From: Adineta vaga
Lineage: Eukaryota > Rotifera
NCBI GenBank assembly: GCA_021613535.1
Contig: CP075496.1
Coordinates: 1,054,001-1,118,000 of the forward strand
Length of the DNA: 64,000 nucleotides
Direction of reading: 5' to 3'
Position 1 is the first letter of the stretch. Each line of letters starts with the position of its first letter. Below, piece after piece: positions 37,401 through 49,400 of this stretch. The notes under the pieces were generated by a model, which saw only the letters and a program-made list of their open reading frames with translations, had not been told where the DNA came from and did no database searches. Made by a program: the position numbers and the translations under genes.

Positions 37401-40400
37401 TTGTTTGGCCTGCTACTGTAGTTTGACCTGGTTGTGTTGTTTGGCCTGCTACTGTAGTTTGACCTGGTTGTGTTGTTTGGCCTGCTACTGTAGTTTGACC
37501 TGGTTGTGTTGTTTGGCCTGCTACTGTAGTTTGACCTGGTTGTGTTGTTTGGCCTGGTTGTGTTGTTTGTCCTGCTACTGTAGTTTGACCTGGTTGTGTT
37601 GTTTGGCCTGCTACTGTAGTTTGACCTGGTTGTGTTGTTTGGCCTGCTACTGTAGTTTGACCTGGTTGTGTTGTTTGGCCTGCTACTGTAGTTTGACCTG
37701 GTTGTGTTGTTTGGCCTGCTACTGTAGTTTGACCTGGTTGTGTTGTTTGGCTTGCTACTGTTGTAGTGCCTGAAAAAATGTAAATATTACAATTGAGTAT
37801 ACTAGAAACGTCACTGCTTCTTTGAGTCGTGTGCTTACCTCCAATTGCTTCATTACAAGCTTTGATGTCTAACACAATTCCCTTTGGTGGTAGACCATCA
37901 GTTGTTCGAAGAATACTGATAGAAATCCTTGCTACTTGTTGATTAGCTGGTGTTTTGCTAGAATCAACTGTGGCCGGTTGTGTCTTGTCATTAGCTGGAC
38001 TCAACGTTGATAGAATTGGTTCATTGTTGATCTTGTTGGCATCGGCTCCGTAGAATGTAACGCTGAATTGAGCTACATTTGCATTGGTAATTGTGTCACG
38101 TGGAATGGTGACTGACTGTATCTCGGCTAGTTTCAAAACTGTAACACTGATGTCAGGATTGAGAAATGGTGCGGGGAAAGAAACACCAATCGTCGAAGTC
38201 GGTTGGAATTTCAGTTTATCATTTTGACTTATGATACCGGGATTAGTAACAATGCGTTGGCTGACAGGTGCATCCACTACTTGCACAACTTCTTCACATC
38301 TTTTGGGTGTTGTTGGGATTATTACAGTTGATGATGTCGTTTGACCGGCTACTGTAGTTTGACCTGGTTGTGTTGTTTGGCCTGCTACTGTAGTTTGTCC
38401 TGGTGCTAATGTTTGACCTGGTTGTGTTGTTTGGCCTGCTACTGTAGTTTGTCCTGGTTGTGTTGTTTGGCCTGCTACTGTAGTTTGACCTGGTTGTGTT
38501 GTTTGGCCTGCTACTGTAGTTTGACCTGGTTGTGTTGTTTGGCCTGCTACTGTAGTTTGACCTGGTTGTGTTGTTTGGCCTGCTACTGTAGTTTGTCCTG
38601 GTGCTGTTGTTTGACCTGGTTGTGTTGTTTGGCCTGCTACTGTAGTTTGACCTGGTTGTGTTGTTTGGCCTGCTACTGTAGTTTGACCTGGTTGTGTTGT
38701 TTGGCCTGCTACTGTAGTTTGACCTGGTTGTGTTGTTTGGCCTGCTACTGTAGTTTGACCTGGTTGTGTTGTTTGGCCTGCTACTGTAGTTTGACCTGGT
38801 TGTGTTGTTTGGCCTGCTACTGTAGTTTGTCCTGGTTGTGTTGTTTGGCCTGCTACTGTAGTTTGTCCTGGTGCTATTGTTTGACCTGGTTGTGTTGTTT
38901 GGCCTGCTACTGTAGTTTGACCTGGTTGTGTTGTTTGGCCTGCTACTGTAGTTTGACCTGGTTGTGTTGTTTGGCCTGCTACTGTAGTTTGACCTGGTTG
39001 TGTTGTTTGGCCTGCTACTGTAGTTTGACCTGGTTGTGTTGTTTGGCCTGCTACTGTAGTTTGACCTTGTTGTGTTGTTTGGCCTGCTACTGTAGTTTGA
39101 CCTGGTTGTGTTGTTTGGCCTGCTACTGTTGTTTGACCTGGTTGTGTTGTTTGGCTTGCTACTGTTGTAGTGCCTGAAAAAATGTAAATATTACAATTGA
39201 GTATACTAGAAACGTCACTGCTTCTTTGAGTCGTGTGCTTACCTCCAATTGCTTCATTACAAGCTTTGATGTCTAACACAATTCCCTTTGGTGGTAGACC
39301 ATCAGTTGTTCGAAGAATACTGATAGAAATCCTTGCTACTTGTTGATTAGCTGGTGTTTTGCTAGAATCAACTGTGGCCGGTTGTGTCTTGTCATTAGCT
39401 GGACTCAACGTTGATAGAATTGGTTCATTGTTGATCTTGTTGGCATCGGCTCCGTAGAATGTAACGCTGAATTGAGCTACATTTGCATTGGTAATTGTGT
39501 CACGTGGAATGGTGACTGACTGTATCTCGGCTAGTTTCAAAACTGTAACACTGATGTCAGGATTGAGAAATGGTGCGGGGAAAGAAACACCAATCGTCGA
39601 AGTCGGTTGGAATTTCAGTTTATCATTTTGACTTATGATACCGGGATTAGTAACAATGCGTTGGCTGACAGGTGCATCCACTACTTGCACAACTTCTTCA
39701 CATCTTTTGGGTGTTGTTGGGATTATTACAGTTGATGATGTCGTTTGACCGGCTACTGTAGTTTGACCTGGTTGTGTTGTTTGGCCTGCTACTGTAGTTT
39801 GACCTGGTTGTGTTGTTTGGCCTGCTACTGTAGTTTGTCCTGGTGCTAATGTTTGACCTGGTTGTGTTGTTTGGCCTGCTACTGTAGTTTGTCCTGGTGC
39901 TAATGTTTGACCTGGTTGTGTTGTTTGGCCTGCTACTGTAGTTTGACCTGGTTGTGTTGTTTGGCCTGCTACTGTAGTTTGACCTGGTTGTGTTGTTTGG
40001 CCTGCTACTGTAGTTTGTCCTGGTGCTAATGTTTGACCTGGTTGTGTTGTTTGGCCTGCTACTGTAGTTTGTCCTGGTGCTAATGTTTGACCTGGTTGTG
40101 TTGTTTGGCCTGCTACTGTAGTTTGACCTGGTTGTGTTGTTTGGCCTGCTACTGTAGTTTGACCTGGTTGTGTTGTTTGGCCTGCTACTGTAGTTTGACC
40201 TGGTTGTGTTGTTTGGCCTGCTACTGTAGTTTGTCCTGGTGCTAATGTTTGACCTGGTTGTGTTGTTTGGCCTGCTACTGTAGTTTGACCTGGTTGTGTT
40301 GTTTGGCCTGCTACTGTAGTTTGACCTGGTTGTGTTGTTTGGCCTGCTACTGTAGTTTGTCCTGGTGCTAATGTTTCGCCTGGTTGGGTTGTTTGGCCTG

Positions 40401-43400
40401 CTACTGTAGTCTGTCCTGGTGCTAATGTTTGACCTGGTTGTGCTGTTTGGCCTGCTACTGTAGTTTCTAAAGAAGTTAATGCGCATGTTTAAGATAAAAT
40501 GTGAATAGGTTAAATATGTGAGAAGTGGTACATACCGGTGGATTGCTCAACGCAAGCTTTGATATCCAAAACTACACCTTTGGGCGATTCTCCATCTATG
40601 GTTCGAATAACAGTGATATTAACTCGGGTAATGTCACTTGTTGATGGGATCTTGCTCGAATCTACTGTTGCTGGTTTGCTCTTGTCGTCTTTTGGACTGG
40701 CACTGGACTCGATCGGCTTCTCATTGATCTTCTTTCCATCGGGAGAATAGAATGTCACTTCGAATTGTTCCACATTAGCGTTCGGTGTTTTGTCACGTGG
40801 AATAGTGACAGATTGCACTTCAGCGGGTTTATCGAATGTGACAATGATCGTTGGATTCTTTTGAGGTGGAGGGAAAGAGACACCTGTTGGTGATGTTGGT
40901 TGAAAGTCAACATTCGTGCCTTTTGGAAGCTCGCCGGATGGGACTGTGATCTTCTTGCTCACGGCTTCATCAACAGCCTGCATTTCTTGACATTGTTTAG
41001 TCGTTGTTCCAGTGTTTGCTGTTGTACTTGAGCCGAAGATAGTTGACAACAGAATGGTGGGCGAGGTAGTTCCTGTTCCAGCACTTACTGACGATTGCGA
41101 TCCAGTCGTAGCAGTGCTTTGGCCTACTACTGTAGTTTGTCCTGGTGCTAACGTTTGGCCTGGTTGTGTAGTTTGGCCTGCTACTGTTGTTTGACCTGGT
41201 TGTGTAGTTTGGCCTGCTACTGTAGTTTGACCTGGTTGTGTTGTTTGGCCTGCTACTGTAGTTTGACCTGGTTGTGTTGTTTGGCTTGCTACTATTGTAG
41301 TGCCTGAAAAAATGTAAATATTACAATTGAGTATACTAGAAACGTCACTGCTTCTTTGAGTCGTGTGCTTACCTCCAATTGCTTCATTACAAGCTTTGAT
41401 GTCTAACACAATTCCCTTTGGTGGTAGACCATCAGTTGTTCGAAGAATACTGATAGAAATCCTTGCTACTTGTTGATTAGCTGGTGTTTTGCTAGAATCA
41501 ACTGTGGCCGGTTGTGTCTTGTCATTAGCTGGACTCAACGTTGATAGAATTGGTTCATTGTTGATCTTGTTGGCATCGGCTCCGTAGAATGTAACGCTGA
41601 ATTGAGCTACATTTGCATTGGTAATTGTGTCACGTGGAATGGTGACTGACTGTATCTCGGCTAGTTTCAAAACTGTAACACTGATGTCAGGATTGAGAAA
41701 TGGTGCGGGGAAAGAAACACCAATCGTCGAAGTCGGTTGGAATTTCAGTTTATCATTTTGACTTATGATACCGGGATTAGTAACAATGCGTTGGCTGACA
41801 GGTGCATCGACTACTTGCACAACTTCTTCACATCTTTTGGGTGTTGTTGGGATTATTACAGTTGATGATGTCGTTTGACCGGCTACTGTAGTTTGACCTG
41901 GTTGTGTTGTTTGGCCTGCTACCGTGGTTTGACCTGGTTGTGTTGTTTGGCCTGCTACTGTAGTTTGACCTGGTTGTGTTGTTTGGCCTGCTACTGTAGT
42001 TTGACCTGGTTGTGTTGTTTGGCCTGCTACTGTAGTTTGTCCTGGTGCTAATGTTTGACCTGGTTGTGTTGTTTGGCCTGCTACTGTAGTTTGACCTGGT
42101 TGTGTTGTTTGGCCTGCTACTGTAGTTTGACCTGGTTGTGTTGTTTGGCCTGCTACTGTAGTTTGACCTGGTTGTGTTGTTTGGCCTGCTACTGTAGTTT
42201 GACCTGGTTGTGTTGTTTGGCCTGCTACTGTTGTAGTGCCTGAAAAAATGTAAATATTACAATTGAGTATACTAGAAACGTCACTGCTTCTTTGAGTCGT
42301 GTGCTTACCTCCAATTGCTTCATTACAAGCTTTGATGTCTAACACAATTCCCTTTGGTGGTAGACCATCAGTTGTTCGAAGAATACTGATAGAAATCCTT
42401 GCTACTTGTTGATTAGCTGGTGTTTTGCTAGAATCAACTGTGGCCGGTTGTGTCTTGTCATTAGCTGGACTCAACGTTGATAGAATTGGTTCATTGTTGA
42501 TCTTGTTGGCATCGGCTCCGTAGAATGTAACGCTGAATTGAGCTACATTTGCATTGGTAATTGTGTCACGTGGAATGGTGACTGACTGTATCTCGGCTAG
42601 TTTCAAAACTGTAACACTGATGTCAGGATTGAGAAATGGTGCGGGGAAAGAAACACCAATCGTCGAAGTCGGTTGGAATTTCAGTTTATCATTTTGACTT
42701 ATGATACCGGGATTAGTAACAATGCGTTGGCTGACAGGTGCATCCACTACTTGCACAACTTCTTCACATCTTTTGGGTGTTGTTGGGATTATTACAGTTG
42801 ATGATGTCGTTTGACCGGCTACTGTAGTTTGACCTGGTTGTGTTGTTTGGCCTGCTACTGTAGTTTGACCTGGTTGTGTTGTTTGGCCTGCTACTGTAGT
42901 TTGTCCTGGTGCTAATGTTTGACCTGGTTGTGTTGTTTGGCCTGCTACTGTAGTTTGTCCTGGTTGTGTTGTTTGGCCTGCTACTGTAGTTTGTCCCGGT
43001 GCTAATGTTTGACCTGGTTGTGTTGTTTGGCCTGCTGCTGTAGTTTGTCCTGGTGCTAATGTTTGACCTGGTTGTGTTGTTTGGCCTGCTACTGTAGTTT
43101 GACCTGGTTGTGTTGTTTGGCCTGCTACTGTAGTTTGACCTGGTTGTGTTGTTTGGCCTGCTACTGTAGTTTGTCCTGGTGCTAATGTTTGACCTGGTTG
43201 TGTTGTTTGGCCTGCTACTGTAGTTTGTCCTGGTGCTAATGTTTGACCTGGTTGTGTTGTTTGGCCTGCTACTGTAGTTTGACCTGGTTGTGTTGTTTGG
43301 CCTGCTACTGTAGTTTGACCTGGTTGTGTTGTTTGGCCTGCTACTGTAGTTTGACCTGGTTGTGTTGTTTGGCCTGCTACTGTAGTTTGACCTGGTTGTG

Positions 43401-46400
43401 TTGTTTGGCCTGCTACTGTAGTTTGACCTGGTTGTGTTGTTTGGCCTGCTACTGTAGTTTCTAAAGAAGTTAATGCGCATGTTTAAGATAAAATGTGAAT
43501 AGGTTAAATATGTGAGAAGTGGTACATACCGGTGGATTGCTCAACGCAAGCTTTGATATCCAAAACTACACCTTTCGGCGATTCACCATCGGTTGTTCGA
43601 ATAACAGTGATATTAACTCGGGTAATGTCACTTGTTGATGGGATCTGGCTCGAATCTACTGTTGCTGATTTGCTCTTGTCGTCTTTTGGACTAGCACTGG
43701 ACTCGATCGGATTCTCATTGATCTTCTTTCCGTCGGGAGAATAGAATGTCACTTCGAATTGTTCCACATTAGCGTTTGGTGTTTTGTCACGTGGAAGAGT
43801 GACTGATTGCACTTCAGCTGGTTTATCGAATGTGACAATGATCGTTGGATTCTTTTGAGGTGGAGGGAAAGAGACACCTGTTGGTGATGTTGGTTGAAAG
43901 TCAACATTCGTGCCTTTTGGAAGCTCACCGGATGGAACTGTGATCTTCTTGCTCACTGCTTCATCAACAGCCTGCATTTCTTGACATTGTTTTGTGGTGG
44001 TTCTTGCTGGTGACGTAGTTGTGGACTCTAACGTTGTTGACAGAAGGATTGTTGAAGATGTACTGCGGGGTACTGTCGGTGATATTGATGGAGTCAATGA
44101 ACTTGTATTGGTCTGTTGTCCGATAACTGTGGACTGTGCGGTTGGAAGTGTTGTAGCAATTGCTTCTACAGTAGGAATGTACTGTGTGGGCGTTGTATCT
44201 GTAATCAATGTTGTTTGTGCATTACTTTTGGTTGGGTCGTCTTCGATTTGTGCTTTTGTACCCACTGGTTTTGGATTGGCGCAGCCAATGATACTCAAAC
44301 GAGCGTTTTGCGGTACTCTTCCGTCGCTCGTTTTAGAAATTATAATAGTCAGTGGAATGACTTCTTCCATATATGGTATGTAAATAATGCTTGGACTGCT
44401 TGGATTCTTACTTAGGCGGGGTTGGTCGTCGAAATCAGTTAATGCACTGATCAATGTAATTTTTGAATCTACGGAATTGATTATAGATACATTTTGCAAT
44501 ATTACTTCCTAGAAAACGAGAAAAATTCATTCGATATGTTGACTTTTGGAAGAATGCTGAGTATCTACTATATTGAACAAGATTTCGATTGTTGTAGGTA
44601 TAGTTTGAAGTGCCAGTGGATTGGCTAGCGTATCTTTTGGTGCGTTTCGATTGTTGAGTTTTAGTTCGGCAAAAAGAGTTGGCCCGAGATCTGTGAGTTC
44701 GCGAGGATTTGTGCAAGCTATATTTATAGGAGAAATGTCTGAGTTTGTATGACTTGTTGGGATAATTCGCAGACTAACCTTTCGATGGTGCTACTGTTGT
44801 AGATTTTTCTGTTTGCTTTGTGGAGAATGGTGATGTTGAGGCTGAAAAGAAAATGAAATATAGTTGTTCTGAAATTCATGTTGTTCAAAGTATGATCACT
44901 AGGAACATGCTGTTTTTTATTAAAAGAAAGACTTATGATATTGGTATCTCATGGGGTACATTATTATAAGATAGGGCTCTTCTCCATTACTAAAGGAACA
45001 TCATTTGGGAAGGTATAGACATTATTTTTGGAGATTGTAACGTTTCTTCCATTAATAGGATTTAGTGTCGTATGTGATTTTGTTGATAAATAATAGCATA
45101 CATAGTAGTATTAAAGCACCATTAGTCCAATAGAACAAATGATCTTTTTATAGTAGTAGAAAATCGTTTGCTCGCTTAAAATTGAGAATAGACGACTTGA
45201 CTGGTGACGAGGGTGAAGTTTATACTGCTATGTTAAGTCAGAACGTTCATGCGAAGAAAAGTAATTTTTCGAATTATAGTCAATATTATTACAATAAGAA
45301 CTGAAATGATTGCTTCGGTATAATGATTGCAAATCTCATTGAGACGTTTTGAAAATGCTTCTTTGTCGGTAACTTTTTTAGAATAAGCGATTATCGTTGA
45401 TCTATATGACCGTATCGTCATATTCTTATATGAACACGCGGAAAGAGTGAGTTGTATATAAGAACTTTAAAGATTTGAAATATTAAACTACGTGAAGTTT
45501 AATGTTTTATTAAGTATTGTAGAGGTATATATGTCTTAACATCAATACCTCGACCCCGTCGAAAGCTAAACTTCATGATATCCCACGGGGTAATCAACGA
45601 ATGTTATTTCACTATCATTACATATATCTGACACAGGTGCAATGACTTTATTACACCAAAACTGAGCTAAGCACTCTAGACGTTGAGGAAAATGAGTTGA
45701 TTTGGGATATCCACTTCGCTATCCTCGCCAATTATAAGAATACCGGGCCAAATCATTTCAACGTGACGGTGTTTGGGGATCGAAATCAGAGGGTACACTC
45801 AAAGTTGAGGCCTACTCTTAGGGTAATACACCGACTCAGCTTAGATAATAGAATATGTTTTCGATGAGCGATATCCGCTTTGATACTCCACCGTTTATTC
45901 ATCGTGCTAGGATGGGAATAGCCTTCAGCCTGGATATCCCCGAGTAACTCGTTGAAAATATGTATACCCGGCGTAGTGAGATTATGAGATCCCTTTATAC
46001 GGGTGAAACTAAACACCTTTAATAACAAATATCTCTTAGAAGTAGATCGATGGAAATTATTTTCTTTTCTTATTTATTAATTTTTTTGTCACTATACGAA
46101 CTGATAATAATATTGTTTCGAGACTTGTTGATATTAATGGTGAGATGAAGAGAAGTTTAAGTTTTCGCAGCAGTTACACTATATCCTGTAACTCTCGATT
46201 AGACAATGTTCAGAAATCTAATAGTCAAAATAAGCACTCAATCACTTCGTTCCGACTGTTTTGTCACAAAATCATGTTGTCTTACAGAAGAACAGATCAA
46301 AAGAATAAATATCAGATACTATAATAATGGATGTTGAATTTGGCTCACATGTATACAGTTTGGATTTGGTACGTGCGACCGACTTGTTGGTTGTTGAATA

Positions 46401-49400
46401 AGAGAATCCCTTCTCACATTTGTATAGCATCGATCGACAATCCTTTTATACCCAACTCACAGTAATTAGGCATCAACAATATTTATTTTCACAACCACGG
46501 TTTTCGCATTAAACTATACATACTTCTTCATTCGATTGGTGATTGTGTAGACACAAATCTAGCGTCATCAGTTATCAGATGATTTTGTACACTGTAAAAT
46601 TTCAATAGCATTCAACAAATCGTGTAAATCGAAGTGAATAAAGGAATATTCAATTGTAAAAATTACACCAGAAAGATTGTTTGATAATGTTATAACAATA
46701 ATGGACATTAACTGTGGATAGATTTAGTATACGGGATAACATGAACTTAGGACGCAGTGAATCGAAGCACGATGAATAGAACGAAAAGTAAGATGATGAG
46801 ATGCGTGGAAACTCTACTAAATGGTCACAGCAACTCATATCAAAAGCATCGTCGAACAATCTCTGTATAAAAACTACTTTAATGAAATAATTAGCAGCAC
46901 AACTGCATCTTTTCAAATGCGAATGCATCGATTTTATTCTTCACAAAAGATGAAAAACATCTATAAAATTGAATAGACTCAAAAAATAGTGATTTTAAAA
47001 GTAAAATACTCTTCTTATCTATTCTTTTATGTTGGAAAATTTCGAAGTATGATCTTTTTCCGATGCTGAACGTTTTCTCGAAATAAAAGTAGAAACTAAT
47101 GGTTGTAAATTTATATTATTTTTTGTTAAAATAATTCGTGGGAGTCTGTTATTATGACTACGCGGCATAACACAAAACAGTATGTCGCAATAAAACTAAG
47201 AATAATTGCTATTCTCCAACTTGATTAATGAAAATATTCGTATATGTTTGTCAATTGTAGAAGATAAACTAGAAAACTTGCCTTGGGATAGTCTCTAATA
47301 CTTCAAAACATTTGGAAAGTAAATGCGAAAACCTCGGATTGAAATCCGAGTGTTATATGTACTGCAAAAAGTGAAGCTGATGACAGTTTGTTCTGATAAA
47401 AATCTAGAATAATCGACTGGTAAGATTCTTATTCATGACTTTTTCAAATTTTTCGGGAAGTAGGATATATGATACAACAGAGTTGAGCAAAGATCACACT
47501 TTTTTCAACCTAGTATACTTTCCGTCTACTTATCCGTCATGCTGTCCGGACAGGATATCTGGGAGCTTTTTTTAAATTTCTGCGTTTAAGTTAGTAGTAT
47601 ACTTTCCGTCTCACAGATGTCATAAGTATGTTCAAAATTATAATTAAACAGTTTAATTCAAAAGAAAACGATCGATGATCAGTTAATAATATATGTACTA
47701 TGAAATGAAAGCAACTATATATTTTGACTCAAGAGTAAAATCATCAAGTCTAAACAGGTTATAGCAGCATAGATTTATACTTATTCATTTTGAGAAAATA
47801 AATAATATTCGTAGAATAGACTTATTTATAAAAAATAATCAGCCGCCATCCAAATAGATAGACATATTTTCATATTGATCTGATCAATAAAATATTATCT
47901 AGTTGATAAAGGCTTCGATTGGTTTTTCTCCATCTCTTCTACTGACAGAAGGATTTTTTGTGTAATGAGTTTCTCTTCAAAGAATTGCCTCGTTTACAGT
48001 TCTACATTCCTAAACGAGTCCCTTGTTTCAGTTAAAATCACTACCATGAGCGATTTTAAAAGTGTTCTTTGTCATTGCTTTCCTATGCTTTTGAAAGACT
48101 TGCGCAAAAACATCATATCAAAAGGCAGAACAGGCTACACGTCCTGCCTTGTACTCACCTCTGATATACAAGACCTTGAATTCACCACTTTGACATCTAT
48201 GACATATTATCATTAAAATCTTTTGACAAGTTCTATCTGATCCAAAAACTAAAGTTAGTTTTATGGGAAATAAACACATATAATGCAGGCAAAGTGCCTG
48301 TATACATGAGTTTTTCATAGTTTTGAGAGACTGAATTATTGAGGAAATATTAACTTCAATATATTTATTATTACAATTTAGTATCATTTTGAAGCTCACG
48401 AGATTCTCTATCGAATGGTTACGAATAGTTTGTGGTTCCTATTGACTATAACAAAAATTTTGATTTGCCAAAGTTGAAATAGGCTAATACTTTCAAAGGA
48501 CATTATAGAAAACTAGTGGAGGTAATCGATATAACTCGAGTTAATTTTACAGTACATATTTGGCGTAAGAACAAAGGACATCCGTGTGGTCTTCTTCGAA
48601 TTTCTAATGCTCGACGTAAAAAAAGAGCGTGAATCATAATTCTTGTTCAGTTTTTCGGTTCTCACTATGTGGTTTATCTAAAAATTCTCTACCTGTTTCA
48701 GTTTTCTTTCTGTTTTATCAGTTTCCTTTTCTAAATAGAGACTTTTCAGTGTACGACCATTTTTACTGAACACCTACTTGATGTATAATGTTTTTTTTAT
48801 TATCTATTAGAAATAAAACTTACGAATGTTTCTTACGTTCCACCTTCAAACACGTCGCATAAAGCTGATGACGAAAAAGCAATGATGATCTATATCAATA
48901 CCAACAGTCTTGAATCATTGTATCTTAGCTTTATTGATGGATGAAGGAGAAATCTCATCTAATACTCGTTCTCCGACTCTCGTAAATGGTGCTAATCCTT
49001 TCCCGACTCTCGTCTATGCTTATGCCAGTACCATATAATGTTTAGTAGCTCTTGCTATCGAACGAAAGAACATTCAATTGGTTACAGGTGCCACCTATCG
49101 TATGTTTTTTCTCTTGTCCTATCTTATCCTCTCTCTCTCTCCACCTCAACATAGTTATTACTCTCATTTACCTCGACTATGTTTATGTAGTGATATCATC
49201 TCTTGTTCTATTAAATCTTTTCTTCCTTCATATATGTAATTTTACTCTTTGTGCTCTCGTCAGTGTGCGTTTGCGCGCGTATTTTCCATATGTATGAAAA
49301 ATGAAGATACAGATACATTCCAAAAGGAATAAACCTCTATTACAGTTAATTTTGTGTGTGGTTGAAACCTCATCCAATGGTCTTTCTCTTAATTACAGTA

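Noticed and set aside
18100-43460. CRISPR-like array appearance
   Set aside because: Units are coding tandem repeats without unique spacers, inside a spliced eukaryotic gene.
35416-43464. Long + strand ORFs rich in Cys and Leu (TWLCCLACYCSL units)
   Set aside because: Antisense shadows of the 36-bp arrays; they exist only because the unit has no stop on that strand and lack any start context or domain.
43994-44415. Two + strand ORFs (129 and 99 codons)
   Set aside because: Antisense to the Ser/Thr linker and B module exon, which has clear homology to other B modules.
47965-48399. Overlapping ORFs on both strands (83 and 93 codons) in the large intron
   Set aside because: No domain recognised, low coding signal, overlapping opposite strands; considered as a transposon piece but not supportable.
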